In this document: piece after piece, positions 6,153 to 7,572 of the stretch
Layout: each line of letters starts with the position of its first letter
How positions within the stretch are numbered: position 1 is the stretch's first letter
NCBI GenBank assembly: GCA_021160765.1
Contig: JAGHBW010000097.1
Location: 1 to 7,572 of the forward strand
Direction: 5' to 3'
Source of the DNA: Thermoplasmata archaeon
Lineage (GTDB): Archaea > Thermoplasmatota > Penumbrarchaeia > Penumbrarchaeales > EX4484-36
DNA length: 7,572 nucleotides
Position numbers and translations under genes: made by a program
The notes under the pieces: model-generated
The model's database searches: none
Told to the model about the DNA's origin: nothing
Seen by the model: only the letters and a program-made list of their open reading frames with translations

Positions 6153-7572
6153 AAAGAAGAGACAGAAGATATGCTATTGCCAACCCTACCAATGCCCCCC
6201 CATTTAGAAAAGGCAATCCGGCCTGAGGTTTTCCTCGCAAAAGTACCCAGAGTAATATGAGATGTGCTGTGAAGATTCCCAAAAGTATAAACATTGGGGC
6301 TAGGATGTTATACGGTACGTTCAACACTGTCGGTGTGCTGGGGAGATAGATATATGCTGAAACTACAAGTGAACCTGGTATTACCACGTCACCTAATCCC
6401 ATGAAAAAAGCATCTCTTTTTCTTTTAGCTCTTTTTGTAAGTCCGAGACTTTTGGGAAGCCTGTACCCCCTGCGCCTGGGAAAAACCAACATTACCGGCA
6501 CCTGTGCCTCAACGGCGCTTTCTGCCAGCTGGAGCATGTGTTTTGTTCTATATACAGCGATAGCGTCATAGATTGCAAGGGCTATGAAGAGGATTACCAG
6601 TGGGAGAGGTGCAAAGGATATTCCCAATATTGATATGAGGCCCGCCCCTGCAAGTACCCCAATCCCATCTAGAAGCCACCAGGTGGGCCGAACTCTGAGT
6701 AAAGCGATTAGTATGGTTGCTGTGAGAAGAGCATATATCTCCCCAAATGTTGGTGCGGAAGTATTGTACGGTTGGTTAATGTAAACCCCATTCTCAGAGA
6801 TCACCATGACGATTACCTCCTCCCCCCCTCCATGCAGAAGATACACCCTTTCAGGGTTTTTCTGAAGCCCCTGCAGAATACCTGAGAGTGAATAAACCTC
6901 TTCCAAGTCCTCTTTACCAGCAATTAGGTTAAGTGAACCACGACCGGATAGAATTATAGCCTGGTGGGTGTACCCACCATAAAGATTCACAGGTTGGATC
7001 TGTTTTATAGGTGGACTGAGTTGAAAACTTCTTTTTATATCACCGTTTTCTATTACATGGACCCACCCCTTAACCGTTCCAATGAGGGTCAAGTTTCCAA
7101 TTCGGGAGATTACCGTTGGTTCCCCCTGAAGTGGGATATTATGGAATACTGCTTTAACTTCAACAGGTTTCTCCCACGAGATACATATCCGAAACAGATC
7201 CCTTCCGATTAGCACGTCCACTACCCATACATCCCCCACTTTCTGGGCAGTGGAGAGAATTGTGTGTGGCTCCTCTGTGAGATTAACAACCCCGGGAAGG
7301 TGACCATAAAGAGACCAGTTAAAGAAGGGCGGAATGGAGACATCAAAAGAACCATAGTACCCCTCCCCATATCTCTGAAATGTGAAGAAAATTGTGGTGA
7401 GATTGTCCATTTTTGAAAGTTCAACCCCCGGGGGTGTTGATATGACGGCTATGGGGTGCCTTTCAGGGGTGAAATGAAAAAGCGTGGAATATCCCACTCT
7501 GGGGTCATATACCGCGAGAATGCCAGTATCCTTTTGGAAAAGGGAGATAGTCTCATTCGTTCCATATATAAC
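6151..7572 (-). CDS. Presenilin/SPP-type intramembrane aspartyl protease with N-terminal beta-propeller-like domain, 5' end cut by window
   Basis: The frame stays open past the GTG at 7497 to the right edge, and the 25 extra codons read like the same beta-rich domain (GTNETISLFQKDTG, LAVYD). The true N-terminus therefore lies outside. Numbering from that GTG, residues 1-245 are soluble and strand-rich with propeller-like stretches (LIGTVKGWVHVIENG, 138-152; AIILSGRGSLNLIAG, 180-194) and several N-x-S/T sequons. Six helices follow (about 252-268, 272-292, 296-316, 368-386, 396-420, 427-447). They carry the presenilin signatures: YD with Asp311, GLGD with Asp370, and AGLP (426-429) in the last helix as the PAL-type motif. 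Between the two Asp helices is a basic cytosolic loop, as in archaeal PSH. The enzyme should cleave transmembrane segments of membrane-protein stubs. A canonical family member has nine helices, so three probably precede the soluble domain. Catalytic residues are intact; the substrate is unknown. Confidence 0.9.
   Translation of the reverse strand, partial: VIYGTNETISLFQKDTGILAVYDPRVGYSTLFHFTPERHPIAVISTPPGVELSKMDNLTTIFFTFQRYGEGYYGSFDVSIPPFFNWSLYGHLPGVVNLTEEPHTILSTAQKVGDVWVVDVLIGRDLFRICISWEKPVEVKAVFHNIPLQGEPTVISRIGNLTLIGTVKGWVHVIENGDIKRSFQLSPPIKQIQPVNLYGGYTHQAIILSGRGSLNLIAGKEDLEEVYSLSGILQGLQKNPERVYLLHGGGEEVIVMVISENGVYINQPYNTSAPTFGEIYALLTATILIALLRVRPTWWLLDGIGVLAGAGLISILGISFAPLPLVILFIALAIYDAIAVYRTKHMLQLAESAVEAQVPVMLVFPRRRGYRLPKSLGLTKRAKRKRDAFFMGLGDVVIPGSLVVSAYIYLPSTPTVLNVPYNILAPMFILLGIFTAHLILLWVLLRGKPQAGLPFLNGGALVGLAIAYLLSLL

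Noticed and set aside
7495..7497. GTG at 7497 as the start of the presenilin-like gene
   Set aside because: The frame continues without a stop to the window edge, the added residues look like the same domain, and no ribosome-binding site precedes the GTG.

Overview
The window is archaeal, most likely from a euryarchaeal lineage and possibly near Thermoplasmatota. The evidence is a CDP-archaeol synthase (archaeal ether-lipid pathway), a 20S proteasome beta subunit with a short propeptide, a KH/metallo-beta-lactamase/beta-CASP RNase of the aCPSF1 (FttA) type, a presenilin-type intramembrane protease, and TATA-box promoters next to GGTG/GAGGTGA ribosome-binding sites. The placement below domain level is a guess from protein resemblance and no search was run.

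Layout. (1) Positions 1-1868, minus strand: the N-terminal 622 codons of a secreted or membrane-anchored protein with exactly seven FG-GAP/integrin-alpha-type repeats followed by a beta-rich domain; it runs off the left edge. (2) Positions 1869-2087: a divergent promoter region with two similar CCTTAT...AAGG dyads, a GGGTGT/ACACCC dyad and an interleaved inverted repeat in the predicted carS leader. (3) Positions 2088-3313, plus strand: carS, then a six-helix DUF457/YdjM-like membrane protein with its own likely TATA box. (4) Positions 3414-6121, plus strand: psmB and the aCPSF1/FttA gene, separated by a 146-base spacer with a T6 tract. (5) Positions 6122-6150: a 29-base convergent gap with a small hairpin and T-tract. 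(6) Positions 6151-7572, minus strand: a presenilin/SPP-type aspartyl protease whose six C-terminal membrane helices follow at least 275 residues of beta-propeller-like soluble sequence; the reading frame stays open through the right edge, so its N-terminus is missing.

The core genes cover membrane lipid synthesis, cytosolic protein degradation and transcription termination/RNA 3'-end formation. The two flanking genes make surface-facing propeller proteins, one integrin-like and one joined to an intramembrane protease. The second is the most unusual item: the helix count suggests that the propeller-like domain lies in the extracellular loop between helices 3 and 4 of a nine-helix protease. 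No mobile element, CRISPR array, tRNA or rRNA was seen.
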